DNA of 64,000 bases from CAVZMI01 sp050011775 (lineage in GTDB: Bacteria; Bacteroidota; Ignavibacteria; UBA10030; CAVZMI01), in NCBI GenBank assembly GCA_050011775.1, contig JBEKIL010000016.1:7170-71169 (forward strand), given 5' to 3'. The stretch's first letter is position 1. Every line of letters starts with the position of its first letter. Of the stretch, positions 45,201 through 52,734 are shown piece by piece. The translations under genes were made by a program, and so were the position numbers. The notes under the pieces are model-generated. The model had not been told where the DNA came from and did no database searches. It was given only the letters and a program-made list of their open reading frames with translations.

Positions 45201-45290
45201 TTGAACTCTCCAGAGGAGGAACACTTCATAATTCAACCTGTAGTATCCAAAATCCTTACGGGGGGGGGTAAAAAATATTCGAGATGCCAT
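42222..45290 (-). CDS. Very large exported protein with Ig-like segments, function unknown
   Basis: 1022 residues from ATG 45290, which has GAGG nine bases before it. The frame opens further to 45350 but without a ribosome site. A hydrophobic export signal appears unusually late (LLVTALLSFFAFIVTSYSQG, residues about 31-50). The body is beta-rich, with repeated Ig/bacterial invasin-like statements (YSSGYGTVSVISSSILVTVS, VSPSTISPGDTADIIVQKKK, VRLTYGKSGKVYVQAKDEN-like text, of which GKSGKVYVQAKDENDND is seen). Gly-rich loops occur. No catalytic motif, lipobox or sorting domain is visible. A C9 tract lies within codons 8-11, so the frame would be lost by slippage. Partner of the downstream repeat protein. 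Confidence 0.72.
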   Translation of the reverse strand: MASRIFFTPPRKDFGYYRLNYEVFLLWRVQSLLVTALLSFFAFIVTSYSQGVRIHERIEIKPENNIKSHATTSSIILKRTLPVDSYVKGYSWGGYYFEVNGVSFGSTTPPTRFSEILLPGWYEFGQFPAGTVIVPVLSRFTSYSQGWPDVDLIQGPVTTETITFTINEENGRCEPEGYIGIEIDELLHHIEGTFSKDRIEIGEGATLNLHGVAEDGSDVAIDDNLEIMLSPSELLQLEDADRVEGSIYYYRWEKAKSGIRVIGKETFGDGEYAVGGTGVWCDYTDVGMYPWLYVQTRKGINHYTVRIVPDTVTYGKSGKVYVQAKDENDNDMVPPYSAILTMTIDYNGGGGGAMGSVQARPLIKGKAPVVQALAGESYGSGYGYLASPDGQKAAYIEGIPYDVAHDGGVEFVAEGDILKSKDIVNMTITANDQMYSSGYGTVSVISSSILVTVSPSTISPGDTADIIVQKKKYDGTIEDFPPDQKFEIGMLSGCMAGEILTSVGKETYFKDVLAPFKFVAADSVDSTNNKILIRAGVNVDNGGGGGSAGSIRNVSSIEIPDNLKMKKQELHANLKEMRPNLSVIDKKKPVKTASMNACNTNKFVYDRYGEGEVEISLLDHFDFRLERDTVAFTETARFFVQAKNVKDDSIKIDGNKLLKLMVTTNDTCGTFIDKKGDTLKTTPVVLESIPYRDAKDGQIRFAAVKKNPDSVLTCMIRVELQEDLTKKGDTSIVVDEQTLKIVMLTPYQVRPSIPTDNQAMVNLRIKPFEVRMTRGGKPVANHPFQLRTDYVRGSGGHDHGDTRDNVREDNDDNYGYFLFGQPEQRHRPLEDVTNADGKFAVTYSASIFGDTMRIYLKSRNNRLLKDSVSVVEKVAGLQLLGDGANYVKVGGTCNHHGPRTDTLYQNCRIPDNDHFGTARLVQIIQSVADSLVIKCPNYRLLVNDMSLPLGSKFEINGSWNINTDHQEHRLGTNADVGIYRNGYSINLASDTTRSNILRSIIRNVSGNFPGDERRTKNHFHIQ
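45260..45268. repeat. G9/C9 homopolymer in the 5' coding end of the large exported protein gene
   Basis: Nine consecutive G on the plus strand, read as C in ACC CCC CCC CGT of the minus-strand gene (Thr-Pro-Pro-Arg). It lies 22-31 bases inside the gene, before the export signal. Tracts of this length are known to slip during replication, and a change of one base would stop synthesis of the exported protein. Confidence 0.85.
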
Positions 45291-45683
45291 TGCTTCAATC
45301 CTCTCTTTTCGGGATACTCTTCCCCACAAGAGATTATCCATCCAGCACAAGCACGTTTATGATTACAATATTGACAAGGAAGCTTCTATTATGATACCGC
45401 AGCGAGTTACTGTTTTGTGACAATTCAAGCAGAAGCTGATGAAGCCTGGGGTAAAACTGGAATATTTTGTGTCTCTAACTCGTAGAGCCTATACTCAAAG
45501 GATGAAATTGATCCTGAATTTAATTCAGGATAGAATACAACCGTAACTTAATACCGGGAAGTCAAATTGTCAAGGACTTTCTCGGAAAAAAGTGTAAAAA
45601 TTACGATTTCCAGATATATGCTCTAAAATCAGATAAGAATTATCTTAAAGGCCTTCTCTATTTATCAATTTATGCTGCACACA
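45291..45683. other. Intergenic region with a perfect 21-bp palindrome
   Basis: No gene with a ribosome site is visible between argG and the large exported protein gene. ATCCTGAATT (45511-45520), a single T, and AATTCAGGAT (45522-45531) form a perfect palindrome about 150 bases after the argG stop and 220 bases before the next start on the minus strand. With a one-base spacer it resembles an operator or a cruciform more than a terminator, and no T-run follows. Confidence 0.5.
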
Positions 45684-46925
45684 CTATCTCTTTCGGCGTC
45701 GAAGTAACGGTTTTCGTTTCTTAAGCTCTTTTCGATTGACTTTATAATATGTCTTGACCGGAAGTCCGTAAATCTTGATAAACCCTTCCGAAGCCGAATG
45801 ATCGTATTGATCTTCCTTCGTGTAGGTGGCAAGCTTTATATCGTATAACGAATGAGGGGATCTCCGTCCCGCCACGGTGACCATACCTTTGAAGAGCTTC
45901 ACCCTTACTATGCCGGTTACGTTTCTCTGCGTCTCGTTTACGAACGCATCGAACGATTTCCTCAGCGGCGAGAACCAGAGTCCGTTATAAATTAAATCGG
46001 CGTATTCCTGAGCGATGCGCTCTTTGAAGCGAGCCGTCGGTTTATCAAGCACTAAACGCTCGAGCTCTCGATGCGCATAGTGCAAAATGACTGCAGCCGG
46101 GGCTTCGTACACTTCCCGCGATTTAATGCCGACAAGCCGGTTTTCGACCAGATCGATTCTTCCGACGGCGTGTGCCCCGCCAATCTCATTGAGTTTTTTC
46201 AGGAGTTCGACAGGACGAGTTCGTTTTCCATTCAGGCCGATCGGGACGCCTTCACGAAATTTAATCGTCACAAATACCGGGTGGTTTGGAGCCTCTTCGG
46301 GCGACACGGTAAATTGATATGCATCTGCCGGCGGTTCGGCCATCGGATCTTCAAGAGCACCGCATTCGACAGCGGTCCCCCATATATTCTCATCGATGGA
46401 GTAAGGAGTCTTCTTTGTTGCCGAGACGGGGATTTTATGTTTTTCACAATAGGCAATTTCTTCTTCGCGCGACTTGAATTCCCACTCCCGCAGCGGGGCG
46501 AGAACCTTGAGATCCGGAGCGAGCGCGGCGATGGAAACTTCGAATCGCACCTGGTCGTTCCCTTTTCCCGTGCATCCGTGAGCGACCATGGTGCAGTGTT
46601 CGCGTCGTGCGACTTCTACAAGAGCTTTTGCAAGCAGGGGGCGACCGATTGCCGTGGCCATCGGGTAGTCATGCTCGTAGATTGCTCCTGCTTTAAGGAC
46701 CGGGAAAATATATTCCGTGACAAATTCTTTTGCAAGGTCCTGAATATAAACTTTCTTCGCACCGGTTTTATAGGCTTTTTTTGCAACGCCGAAAAGTTCT
46801 TTTGTCTGGCCGAGATTTCCGGTTACCGTGATGACGTCGGCATTGTATTTTTCCTGAAGCCATTTGACTATTACCGATGTATCAAGACCGCCTGAATACG
46901 CCACTGCAATACGAGGTCTTTTCAT
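45684..46925 (-). CDS. argG: Argininosuccinate synthase
   Basis: Joins citrulline and aspartate with ATP. The 413-residue protein has the ATP pyrophosphatase P-loop AVAYSGGLDTSVIVKWLQEK at residues 7-26, the citrulline/aspartate region VAHGCTGKGNDQVRFEVSI (residue about 115), and ENIWGTAVECGALEDP. The C-terminal tail is basic (KVNRKELKKRKPLLRRRKR). The start overlaps the argR stop by four bases. It ends the argC-J-B-R-G run; argH and argF are not in the window. Confidence 0.97.
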   Translation of the reverse strand: MKRPRIAVAYSGGLDTSVIVKWLQEKYNADVITVTGNLGQTKELFGVAKKAYKTGAKKVYIQDLAKEFVTEYIFPVLKAGAIYEHDYPMATAIGRPLLAKALVEVARREHCTMVAHGCTGKGNDQVRFEVSIAALAPDLKVLAPLREWEFKSREEEIAYCEKHKIPVSATKKTPYSIDENIWGTAVECGALEDPMAEPPADAYQFTVSPEEAPNHPVFVTIKFREGVPIGLNGKRTRPVELLKKLNEIGGAHAVGRIDLVENRLVGIKSREVYEAPAAVILHYAHRELERLVLDKPTARFKERIAQEYADLIYNGLWFSPLRKSFDAFVNETQRNVTGIVRVKLFKGMVTVAGRRSPHSLYDIKLATYTKEDQYDHSASEGFIKIYGLPVKTYYKVNRKELKKRKPLLRRRKR

Positions 46926-47377
46926 TTCGTTTTCTCCGTCAATAAATTTTTAATAAACTTGAGGACTGTCTGTATTTTTTTCGTCGTCGATGGGATAATC
47001 ATTATAGTATCGTCGCCGGCAATTGTACCAAGGATATTCGGATTTCGCAGGCTGTCGAGAAAGGAAGCCACTCCGCCTGCACGGCCCGGAAGTGTCCGGA
47101 TGATAACGTTCGTTTCATTTGCATCGATATTAGTAATCTCATACCCGACAAGTGTCTTGATCTGACGTTCCTCGGTGTCCTGAGGAAGTATATACCGGAT
47201 GCCGTTCATCGAATGAACGCGTGCCACGTTGAGTTCCTGAAGATCCCGCGAGAGCGTCGCCTGCGTCACTTCCAGTCCGCGTTTTACAAGTTCTGTGGCC
47301 AGATCTTCCTGACTCGCAATCGCCTTATGAGAGATAATCTCTTTGATCAAGAAATGACGCGTTAATTTGTTCGTCAT
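46922..47377 (-). CDS. argR: Arginine repressor
   Basis: ArgR is a hexameric arginine-dependent repressor. The 151-residue protein has the winged helix at the N-terminus (RHFLIKEIISHKAIASQEDL, then RGLEVTQATLSRDLQELNVA with the DNA-reading helix) and the oligomerisation/arginine-binding domain at the C-terminus (VIIRTLPGRAGGVASFLDSL, ILGTIAGDDTIMIIPSTTKK with the GDD-type motif). It lies inside the operon it should control: two ARG boxes cover the argC promoter at 50697-50730. Confidence 0.96.
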   Translation of the reverse strand: MTNKLTRHFLIKEIISHKAIASQEDLATELVKRGLEVTQATLSRDLQELNVARVHSMNGIRYILPQDTEERQIKTLVGYEITNIDANETNVIIRTLPGRAGGVASFLDSLRNPNILGTIAGDDTIMIIPSTTKKIQTVLKFIKNLLTEKTK

Positions 47378-47414
47378 GCGGAATTTCCTTTCTTCACCCT
47401 CTCTATCCCGTCGT

Positions 47415-48275
47415 TTATGATGCGGATCTTAGCATTTCCGTTCCTACACCTTCATCGGTGAAGATTTCGAGTAATAACGAGTGCTTGATTCTTCCATCTA
47501 TCAGGTGAACTTTGTTCACTCCCGCATTTATGGTCCGGAACGCGGAATTCACTTTCGGTATCATTCCACCGCTGATCTGACCCACGGCGATCATCTCCCG
47601 GGCTTTCACTTCTGTAAGACTTGATACAAGCTTTTCATCGACAATAACGCCCGGAACGTCACTCAAGTATACCAGCTTCTCGGCCCTGAGTGCCGCCGCA
47701 ATTTCCGCTGCTGCGAAATCGGCATTAATATTATAGAACTCACCGTTGCTTCCGACAGCTGTCGGAGCAATGACCGGCATGTACCCTTTTGATAAGAGCA
47801 AGTCGAGGATGGATGTATTGATGCCGGTTACCTCGCCGACGAGTCCGATGTCTTTTCCGTTTTCGGAATATCGGCTGGCTGTAATGAGCTCGGCGTCGGC
47901 TCCGCACAAGCCTACCGCGTTCCCGCCGTTGCGGTTGATCCGTGTGACGATTTCCGGAGTGATTTTGCCCGAGAGAACCATCTGCACAATTTCCATAGTC
48001 CGCTCATCTGTATATCGCTGACCGTCGACAAAGCGTGTCTGAATGTTCATTGTCGATAAGGTCTCGGTGATTTCCTTTCCGCCGCCGTGAACGACGATTA
48101 TATTGATGCCGATTTTTTTCAGCAGCGTAACGTCCTTCGCGAATGTCTCACGCAGTGTCTCATCAACCTGTGCGGCTCCCCCGTATTTGATGACGAATGT
48201 TTTCGTCTCATATTTTGTGATGTAGGGGAGAGCGGCGATCAATACTTCTTCTTTTGTAATCGTCTGGCCGACCAT
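47415..48275 (-). CDS. argB: Acetylglutamate kinase
   Basis: Phosphorylates N-acetylglutamate. 286 residues from ATG 48275, chosen because AGGAG stands five bases before it and the next upstream Met codons lie inside argJ. Family motifs: FVIKYGGAAQVDETLRETFA (residue about 25), GINIIVVHGGGKEI (about 50), VGLCGADAELI and EKLVYLSDVPGVI. A Lys/Gly-rich N-terminal helix typical of arginine-inhibited hexameric forms is not obvious. It starts two bases after argJ ends; 37 bases separate it from argR, where argD and argF sit in some related operons. Confidence 0.96.
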   Translation of the reverse strand: MVGQTITKEEVLIAALPYITKYETKTFVIKYGGAAQVDETLRETFAKDVTLLKKIGINIIVVHGGGKEITETLSTMNIQTRFVDGQRYTDERTMEIVQMVLSGKITPEIVTRINRNGGNAVGLCGADAELITASRYSENGKDIGLVGEVTGINTSILDLLLSKGYMPVIAPTAVGSNGEFYNINADFAAAEIAAALRAEKLVYLSDVPGVIVDEKLVSSLTEVKAREMIAVGQISGGMIPKVNSAFRTINAGVNKVHLIDGRIKHSLLLEIFTDEGVGTEMLRSAS

Positions 48276-48276
48276 T

Positions 48277-49506
48277 TTAACTCCTGTAACTTGCATTGAT
48301 TGTGATATATTCACACGAGAGATCGCATGTCCAGAGCGTGGCGAAAGCAGAACCCTGGTTCAGATTCACTGTGAGAAAAATATTTTCCTTCTGGAGGATC
48401 TCTTTTGCTTTTTCCTCCGAGAATCTTGCATCGAAATCTTTATCGAGGATAATGAGATCGTTGAAAAAAATCTGCACCGATTCAGGCATAAAATCGATTC
48501 CCGAGTAACCCACCGCCGCGAGGATTCGTCCCCAGTTTGCATCTGCACCATGAATCGCCGTTTTTACCAGATTCGAATTGGCAATGGCGCGTGCAGCCCG
48601 GACGGCTTCTGCTTCGGTTTTTGCGCCGCGAACAAGAAGTTCAATAAGTTTCGTCGCACCTTCGCCATCCCGCGCAATGAGTTTTGCATGGGCGATAAGG
48701 ACATGTGTAAGAGCTGCCGTGAAAGCTTCGAATTCTTTGCTTCCTTCGGTGATGGCAGGATTTCCCGCTCGCCCGTTCGCCAGAATAAGTGCCATATCGT
48801 TCGTGCTTGTATCGCCGTCGACAGTGAGTCTGTTGAACGATACTTCATTCGATGCGCTGAGTGCAGAAGCGAGCGCGGAAGGCGTAATAGCAGCATCGGT
48901 TGTAATAAACGCAAGCATAGTTGCATGTTTTGCCCCGTCCGGTAATGCCATTATAGGCGCTATCATTCCCGAGCCTTTTGAGATGCAGCCGATGCGAATG
49001 GGCGTAGTACCGATTGTATACTCTACGGCGGTTTCTTTCGGGTATGTATCTGTTGTCATGATAGCGGCGGCCGCATCGGCGCTTCCATCGACGCGTAGTT
49101 TTGATGCGGCAATCTGAATGCCGTTTAAAATTTTTTCCATCGGAAGGAGCTGACCGATCACGCCTGTGGATGAGATTAAAACTTCAGACTGAGGAATGTG
49201 CAGTGCCTTGGCGGCCGCTTGAGCCGTTGCTATAGTGTCCTGATATCCCCGTTCGCCTGTACAGGCGTTCGCATTCCCGCTGTTCACTACAATTGCAGAA
49301 AATCGCGAGGAACGCTGAAGCTGTTCTTTATCGTATACCACAGGAGCGGCCTGTATTTTATTGAGTGTGAATACACCCGCAGCGACGGCAGGCACTTCTG
49401 AAAAAATGATTGCTAGATCTTTTTTAGACCGTTTGATTTCCGCTTGAACCCCGGCGGCGAGAAAACCCCGGGGGGCTGTGATTCCATTTGAAATTTCTTT
49501 TAACAC
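48277..49506 (-). CDS. argJ: Bifunctional ornithine acetyltransferase / N-acetylglutamate synthase
   Basis: Recycles the acetyl group from acetylornithine to glutamate. 409 residues. The self-cleavage site is the conserved ATML (in KHATMLAFITTDAAI, near residue 190), whose Thr becomes the nucleophile of the beta chain. GVIGQLLPMEKILNGI, KGSGMIAPIMALPDG and FNRLTVDGDTSTNDMALIL are family hallmarks. The C-terminal CEYITINASYRS matches the usual ending. The start is GTG 49506 with AAAGGA upstream. Presence of ArgJ means the cyclic acetyl pathway is used. Confidence 0.97.
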   Translation of the reverse strand: MLKEISNGITAPRGFLAAGVQAEIKRSKKDLAIIFSEVPAVAAGVFTLNKIQAAPVVYDKEQLQRSSRFSAIVVNSGNANACTGERGYQDTIATAQAAAKALHIPQSEVLISSTGVIGQLLPMEKILNGIQIAASKLRVDGSADAAAAIMTTDTYPKETAVEYTIGTTPIRIGCISKGSGMIAPIMALPDGAKHATMLAFITTDAAITPSALASALSASNEVSFNRLTVDGDTSTNDMALILANGRAGNPAITEGSKEFEAFTAALTHVLIAHAKLIARDGEGATKLIELLVRGAKTEAEAVRAARAIANSNLVKTAIHGADANWGRILAAVGYSGIDFMPESVQIFFNDLIILDKDFDARFSEEKAKEILQKENIFLTVNLNQGSAFATLWTCDLSCEYITINASYRS

Positions 49507-49649
49507 TGAAGGTCTGTCCTTTTTTTTTTATCCTTGTGTTGAGTACCAAAAATAACTTGTAGCATTTATAGGATTAAAACTGACGGAAATCTGATGGAGT
49601 AGCATTATATGACGCTCCGACTTATTCAAGTTATTTTTGAATCGAGACG
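49507..49649. other. Spacer between argC and argJ
   Basis: 143 bases without a gene. It holds a T9 run at 49519-49527 (A9 on the minus strand, just before the argJ ribosome site). No hairpin terminator is seen, so transcription can run from argC into argJ. Confidence 0.4.
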
Positions 49650-50669
49650 CTAGACCAGCCCCATTGTTTCAGGCAGGCCCGCCATGAGATTCATGTTCTG
49701 AACGGCCTGGCCGGCTGCACCTTTCATGAGATTATCGATAACCGAAAGGATAACAAGCATGTTGTTTTCTTTATCAATCGTGAAGCCTATATCACAATAA
49801 TTTGTCCCGAGGACGTTTTTGATTTCCGGTGGATCTTTTTCGATGATCCGGATGAACGGAGCGTTCGCATAGAATTTTTTGTATATACCGATCACATCCG
49901 CCGTCGAAATCACAGCCTTCAACGGCGCATAAATACTCGAATAGATGCCCCGGTTAGTCGGGATCAGATGCGGCACAAACGTCAGTGATACATGATGGCC
50001 GAAGATATGGGATAGTGTTTGCCGGATTTCGGGTGTATGTTGATGAACAACGACTTTGTAAGCCCGGACATTCTCGTTCATTTCGGTAAAGAGATTGTCG
50101 ATGCTCGCCGAGCGGCCGGCTCCTGAAACACCCGAGAGCGAGCTGATTACAATGCCATGATCGACGATAATGTACTCGATGAGAGCAGGGGCGAGTCCGA
50201 GAATCGCACCGGTCGGGTAGCATCCCGGATTTGTAACAAATCGTGCCGACTGGATCGCCGAACGGTAGAGCTCGGGGAGTCCGTAGACAGCCTGTGAAAC
50301 GAATTCTGCGGCTGTGTGATCGCGTTTATAGTACCGCTGGTACTCCTGCATATCGTGAAGCCTGAAATCGCCCCCAAGATCGATCACTTTTCCGACGACG
50401 GAAAGGAGTGAAGAGATAATGGAGGGAGCTTCACCCGACGGCAGTGCGATGAAGACGATGTCGAGTCCTGCGGCAGATCCAGGCGAGTACTTCTCGAATT
50501 GCAGATTACATTTTTGAAGAAAGTACGGATGCACCTCGTCCACGCGTTTCCCGGCCGAGGTATTCGCGAATACCTTTGTCACCTCCACCGAAGGGTGGTT
50601 TAGAAGAATCCGAAGAAGTTCTGCACCGGAATATCCTGAGGCGCCGACAATGCCGATTCGTAGTTTCAC
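49650..50669 (-). CDS. argC: N-acetyl-gamma-glutamyl-phosphate reductase
   Basis: NADPH-dependent reductase of arginine synthesis. 339 residues from GTG 50669, preceded by CAGGA eight bases away; the longer frame to 50753 would run through the ARG boxes and gives a Tyr-rich non-family leader. The Rossmann start is LRIGIVGASGYSGAELLRIL, the catalytic Cys is in RFVTNPGCYPTGAILGLAPA (residue about 148), and VVHQHTPEIRQTLSHIFG precedes the substrate-binding SLTFVPHLIPTNRGI with its His. First gene of the operon. Confidence 0.96.
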   Translation of the reverse strand: MKLRIGIVGASGYSGAELLRILLNHPSVEVTKVFANTSAGKRVDEVHPYFLQKCNLQFEKYSPGSAAGLDIVFIALPSGEAPSIISSLLSVVGKVIDLGGDFRLHDMQEYQRYYKRDHTAAEFVSQAVYGLPELYRSAIQSARFVTNPGCYPTGAILGLAPALIEYIIVDHGIVISSLSGVSGAGRSASIDNLFTEMNENVRAYKVVVHQHTPEIRQTLSHIFGHHVSLTFVPHLIPTNRGIYSSIYAPLKAVISTADVIGIYKKFYANAPFIRIIEKDPPEIKNVLGTNYCDIGFTIDKENNMLVILSVIDNLMKGAAGQAVQNMNLMAGLPETMGLV

Positions 50670-50696
50670 GATTGAAATCCTGTGATATTTATTATA

Positions 50697-50710
50697 TGTA
50701 TAAGTATACA
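50697..50710 (-). promoter_or_regulatory. ARG box 1 (ArgR operator)
   Basis: TGTATAAGTATACA matches the TGnAT-w4-ATnCA core of ArgR sites, with one G in the central four bases. It covers the -10 box (50703-50708) of the argC promoter. Centre-to-centre distance to box 2 is 20 bp, about two helical turns, as in characterised double ARG operators. Confidence 0.8.
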
Positions 50711-50731
50711 AATAATTGTATAAATATGCAA
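50703..50731 (-). promoter_or_regulatory. Promoter of the argC-J-B-R-G operon
   Basis: On the minus strand TTGCAT (complement of 50726-50731), a 17-base spacer, and TATACT (complement of 50703-50708). Transcription would begin near 50696, leaving a leader of about 27 bases before the GTG start of argC. Both boxes lie inside the two ARG operators. Confidence 0.75.
50717..50730 (-). promoter_or_regulatory. ARG box 2 (ArgR operator)
   Basis: TGTATAAATATGCA is a full match to TGnAT-w4-ATnCA. It overlaps the -35 box of the argC promoter at 50726-50731. Binding of an ArgR hexamer to both boxes would block RNA polymerase directly. Confidence 0.82.
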
Positions 50732-50828
50732 GTCTTTTTTTGTGACTTGACAAAGTTTTTTATATATTGAATGGGGAATGCATATGGTTAAAGCGAAATA
50801 TATTTACTAACTGTACCGCATAATCATC

Positions 50829-51929
50829 ATGGGCTTCAATTGTGGAATAGTCGGTCTGCCGAACGTCGGGAAGTCCACTCTTTTTAACGCCATCACCTCC
50901 GTTAAGGCCGATGTCGCAAACTATCCGTTCTGCACGATCGATCCCAATTTCGGGATAGTAACCATACCGGATAAACGGCTTGATCTGATCGAAAAAATAT
51001 TTAAGCCGGGGAAAAAGGTGCCGACCACAATCGAATTTGTCGATATCGCCGGATTGGTCAAAGGAGCGAACAAAGGCGAAGGACTCGGCAATCAATTTCT
51101 ATCCCATATCCGGGAAGTCGATGCAATTGCCCATGTGGTCCGCTGTTTTGATGATGCCAATGTCGTTCATATCAACGGGAATATCAATCCGTCATATGAT
51201 ATCGAGGTAGTAGAAACGGAATTAATCCTGAAAGATACCGAAACGGTCGAGAAAAAACTCGCCGACACGGAAAAGAAAGCTAAAAGCGGTGATAAGAAAA
51301 TCAGGTATGAAGCCGATTTCTATGCCGCCGTTCGAGAGCATCTTTTCGGCGGACGCCTCGCACGGTACTTTTCCTTCACACACGACGATGAAAAAGTTCT
51401 GATGCGCGATCTTCACCTGCTGACTAATAAGCCGGTGATGTATGTGTGTAACGTTCATGAGAAAGATTTAAATAACGATGAAAATAAATATGTTCATCAG
51501 GTCAGGGAAGTCGCTGCAAAAGAAGGGGCGAAAGTCGTGGTGATAAGCGCCGAGGTTGAGGCCGAAGTGGCCGAGCTTCCTCTGGAAGAGCGAAAAGAGT
51601 TTCTGGAGAGTTTAGGACTTAAAGAATCGGGATTAACCAAGGTCATCCACGAGGGATATGATCTACTGCACCTTCTTACATTTTTCACCGTGAATCCAAA
51701 AGAAGCGCATGCCTGGACAATTCCACGGGGGACAAAAGCTCCTCAGGCAGCGGGGACAGTTCATACAGATTTCGAACACGGTTTCATACGCGCAGAAGTA
51801 ATAAAATATTCCGACCTGGCCCGCCTTGGATCTGAACAGGCTATTAAAGATGCAGGCCTCCTGCATGTTCAAGGAAAAGAATATACAGTTGAGGATGGAG
51901 ATATCATTTATTTCAGATTTAACGTGTAA
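50829..51929 (+). CDS. ychF: Redox-regulated ATPase/GTPase YchF (Obg-related)
   Basis: 366 residues. The G1 motif is GLPNVGKSTLFNAITSV (residue about 10), the G3 region is EFVDIAGLVKGANKGEGLG, and the NKxD position reads NVHEKD, the NxxE-type change that makes YchF/OLA1 prefer ATP. The C-terminal TGS domain has TFFTVNPKEAHAWTIPRG and DFEHGFIRAEVI. YchF binds ribosomes and is linked to stress response. It is divergent from argC; TTGACA at 50747-50752 may be its -35 box, but no good -10 box lies at the right distance. Confidence 0.96.
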   Translation: MGFNCGIVGLPNVGKSTLFNAITSVKADVANYPFCTIDPNFGIVTIPDKRLDLIEKIFKPGKKVPTTIEFVDIAGLVKGANKGEGLGNQFLSHIREVDAIAHVVRCFDDANVVHINGNINPSYDIEVVETELILKDTETVEKKLADTEKKAKSGDKKIRYEADFYAAVREHLFGGRLARYFSFTHDDEKVLMRDLHLLTNKPVMYVCNVHEKDLNNDENKYVHQVREVAAKEGAKVVVISAEVEAEVAELPLEERKEFLESLGLKESGLTKVIHEGYDLLHLLTFFTVNPKEAHAWTIPRGTKAPQAAGTVHTDFEHGFIRAEVIKYSDLARLGSEQAIKDAGLLHVQGKEYTVEDGDIIYFRFNV

Positions 51930-51954
51930 TAAATTGAAAACTTGAATATATAAA

Positions 51955-51985
51955 AAGAGGCGAACTCCTTTAAAGCTCGCCTCTT
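51955..51985. terminator. Bidirectional terminator between ychF and a convergent lipoprotein gene
   Basis: AAGAGGCGA (51955-51963) and TCGCCTCTT (51977-51985) form a perfect 9-bp stem with a 13-base loop. The minus-strand reading has CTCTTTTTATATAT after the stem, a good T-run for the lipoprotein gene; on the plus strand CTTCTGC follows, which is weaker. Confidence 0.8.
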
Positions 51986-52008
51986 CTGCAATATGATCCA
52001 TATTGGGC

Positions 52009-52734
52009 CTAAAAATTCTTACTTACCAATAACTGTTCTTGTCCTTTGATTTTCACGTCTGATTCCGCTTCATATTGAGGGGGGGAAAATATTCGCACGG
52101 GGCCATACCCATCTGCAAAATAGAGATACACCAACTGCGCGTCATAAGAGACTCCTCCAACCACAGCGGTCACCTTCACTTGCACCTTGTATGCCTGAAC
52201 AGTTCCTATAGGAGCGGAGACGGTTTCTTTTGGTAAGATCGTTCCTTTAAAAACGATGTCTACCGGTGTCCCATAGTAAGTTTCCTGATACTGGCCGGCC
52301 TGATATTCTACGTTAAGTCCTGCCGATTTCTTGAACATTGTTATCCAGATCGAATGTCCCTGATCCCATTGAAGGAAATCACCATTTTCGACTGCAAGAT
52401 ACGACGTGTCTATAGAATTTAGCGTGCCGGCCGGTGTGTAGATTGAATCGATCATTCCGAACGCCGATTTTCCACCGATGGTTATCGATGCTGCGTAAAC
52501 ATATGAAGCCTCCCGGTGAACTGTAGATGGAATTTTTTGGCCTGCCGCTGTATCCAGGTCATATACGGTATAAACCCAGAGTCTCCCGAGTGCAAGCGGC
52601 ATAAGATTTTCTTCGGAAATAGTATTCTCACTGGATACGGGATTGTCCTTTTTACACCCATCGGACATTAGCACTATGACGACAGATGCGGTTACAAGAC
52701 AGAGTAGCCCAATTAGATAAGCCGTTTTACTCAT
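52009..52734 (-). CDS. Lipoprotein of unknown function
   Basis: 241 residues. The N-terminus LIGLLCLVTASVVIVLMSDGCKKDN has a hydrophobic core and a Cys at about residue 27 in the unusual context SDGCKK, identical to that of the M49-like gene at 56968. The mature part is beta-rich with polar loops (MPLALGRLWVYTVYDLDTAA at the start, then QYQETYYGTPVDIVFKGTI). No catalytic motif is visible. GGGAGG precedes the ATG. It resembles secreted DUF-type lipoproteins found beside T9SS cargo, but the family is not recognised. Confidence 0.72.
   Translation of the reverse strand: MSKTAYLIGLLCLVTASVVIVLMSDGCKKDNPVSSENTISEENLMPLALGRLWVYTVYDLDTAAGQKIPSTVHREASYVYAASITIGGKSAFGMIDSIYTPAGTLNSIDTSYLAVENGDFLQWDQGHSIWITMFKKSAGLNVEYQAGQYQETYYGTPVDIVFKGTILPKETVSAPIGTVQAYKVQVKVTAVVGGVSYDAQLVYLYFADGYGPVRIFSPPQYEAESDVKIKGQEQLLVSKNF

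Noticed and set aside
46071..46895. 274-codon plus-strand frame antisense to argG
   Set aside because: It is rich in Cys, Phe and Arg without any domain, and argG on the other strand is unmistakable. Long antisense frames are common over highly biased genes.
50747..50752. TTGACA as a ychF promoter
   Set aside because: No acceptable -10 box lies 16-18 bases downstream, so I did not list it as a feature.
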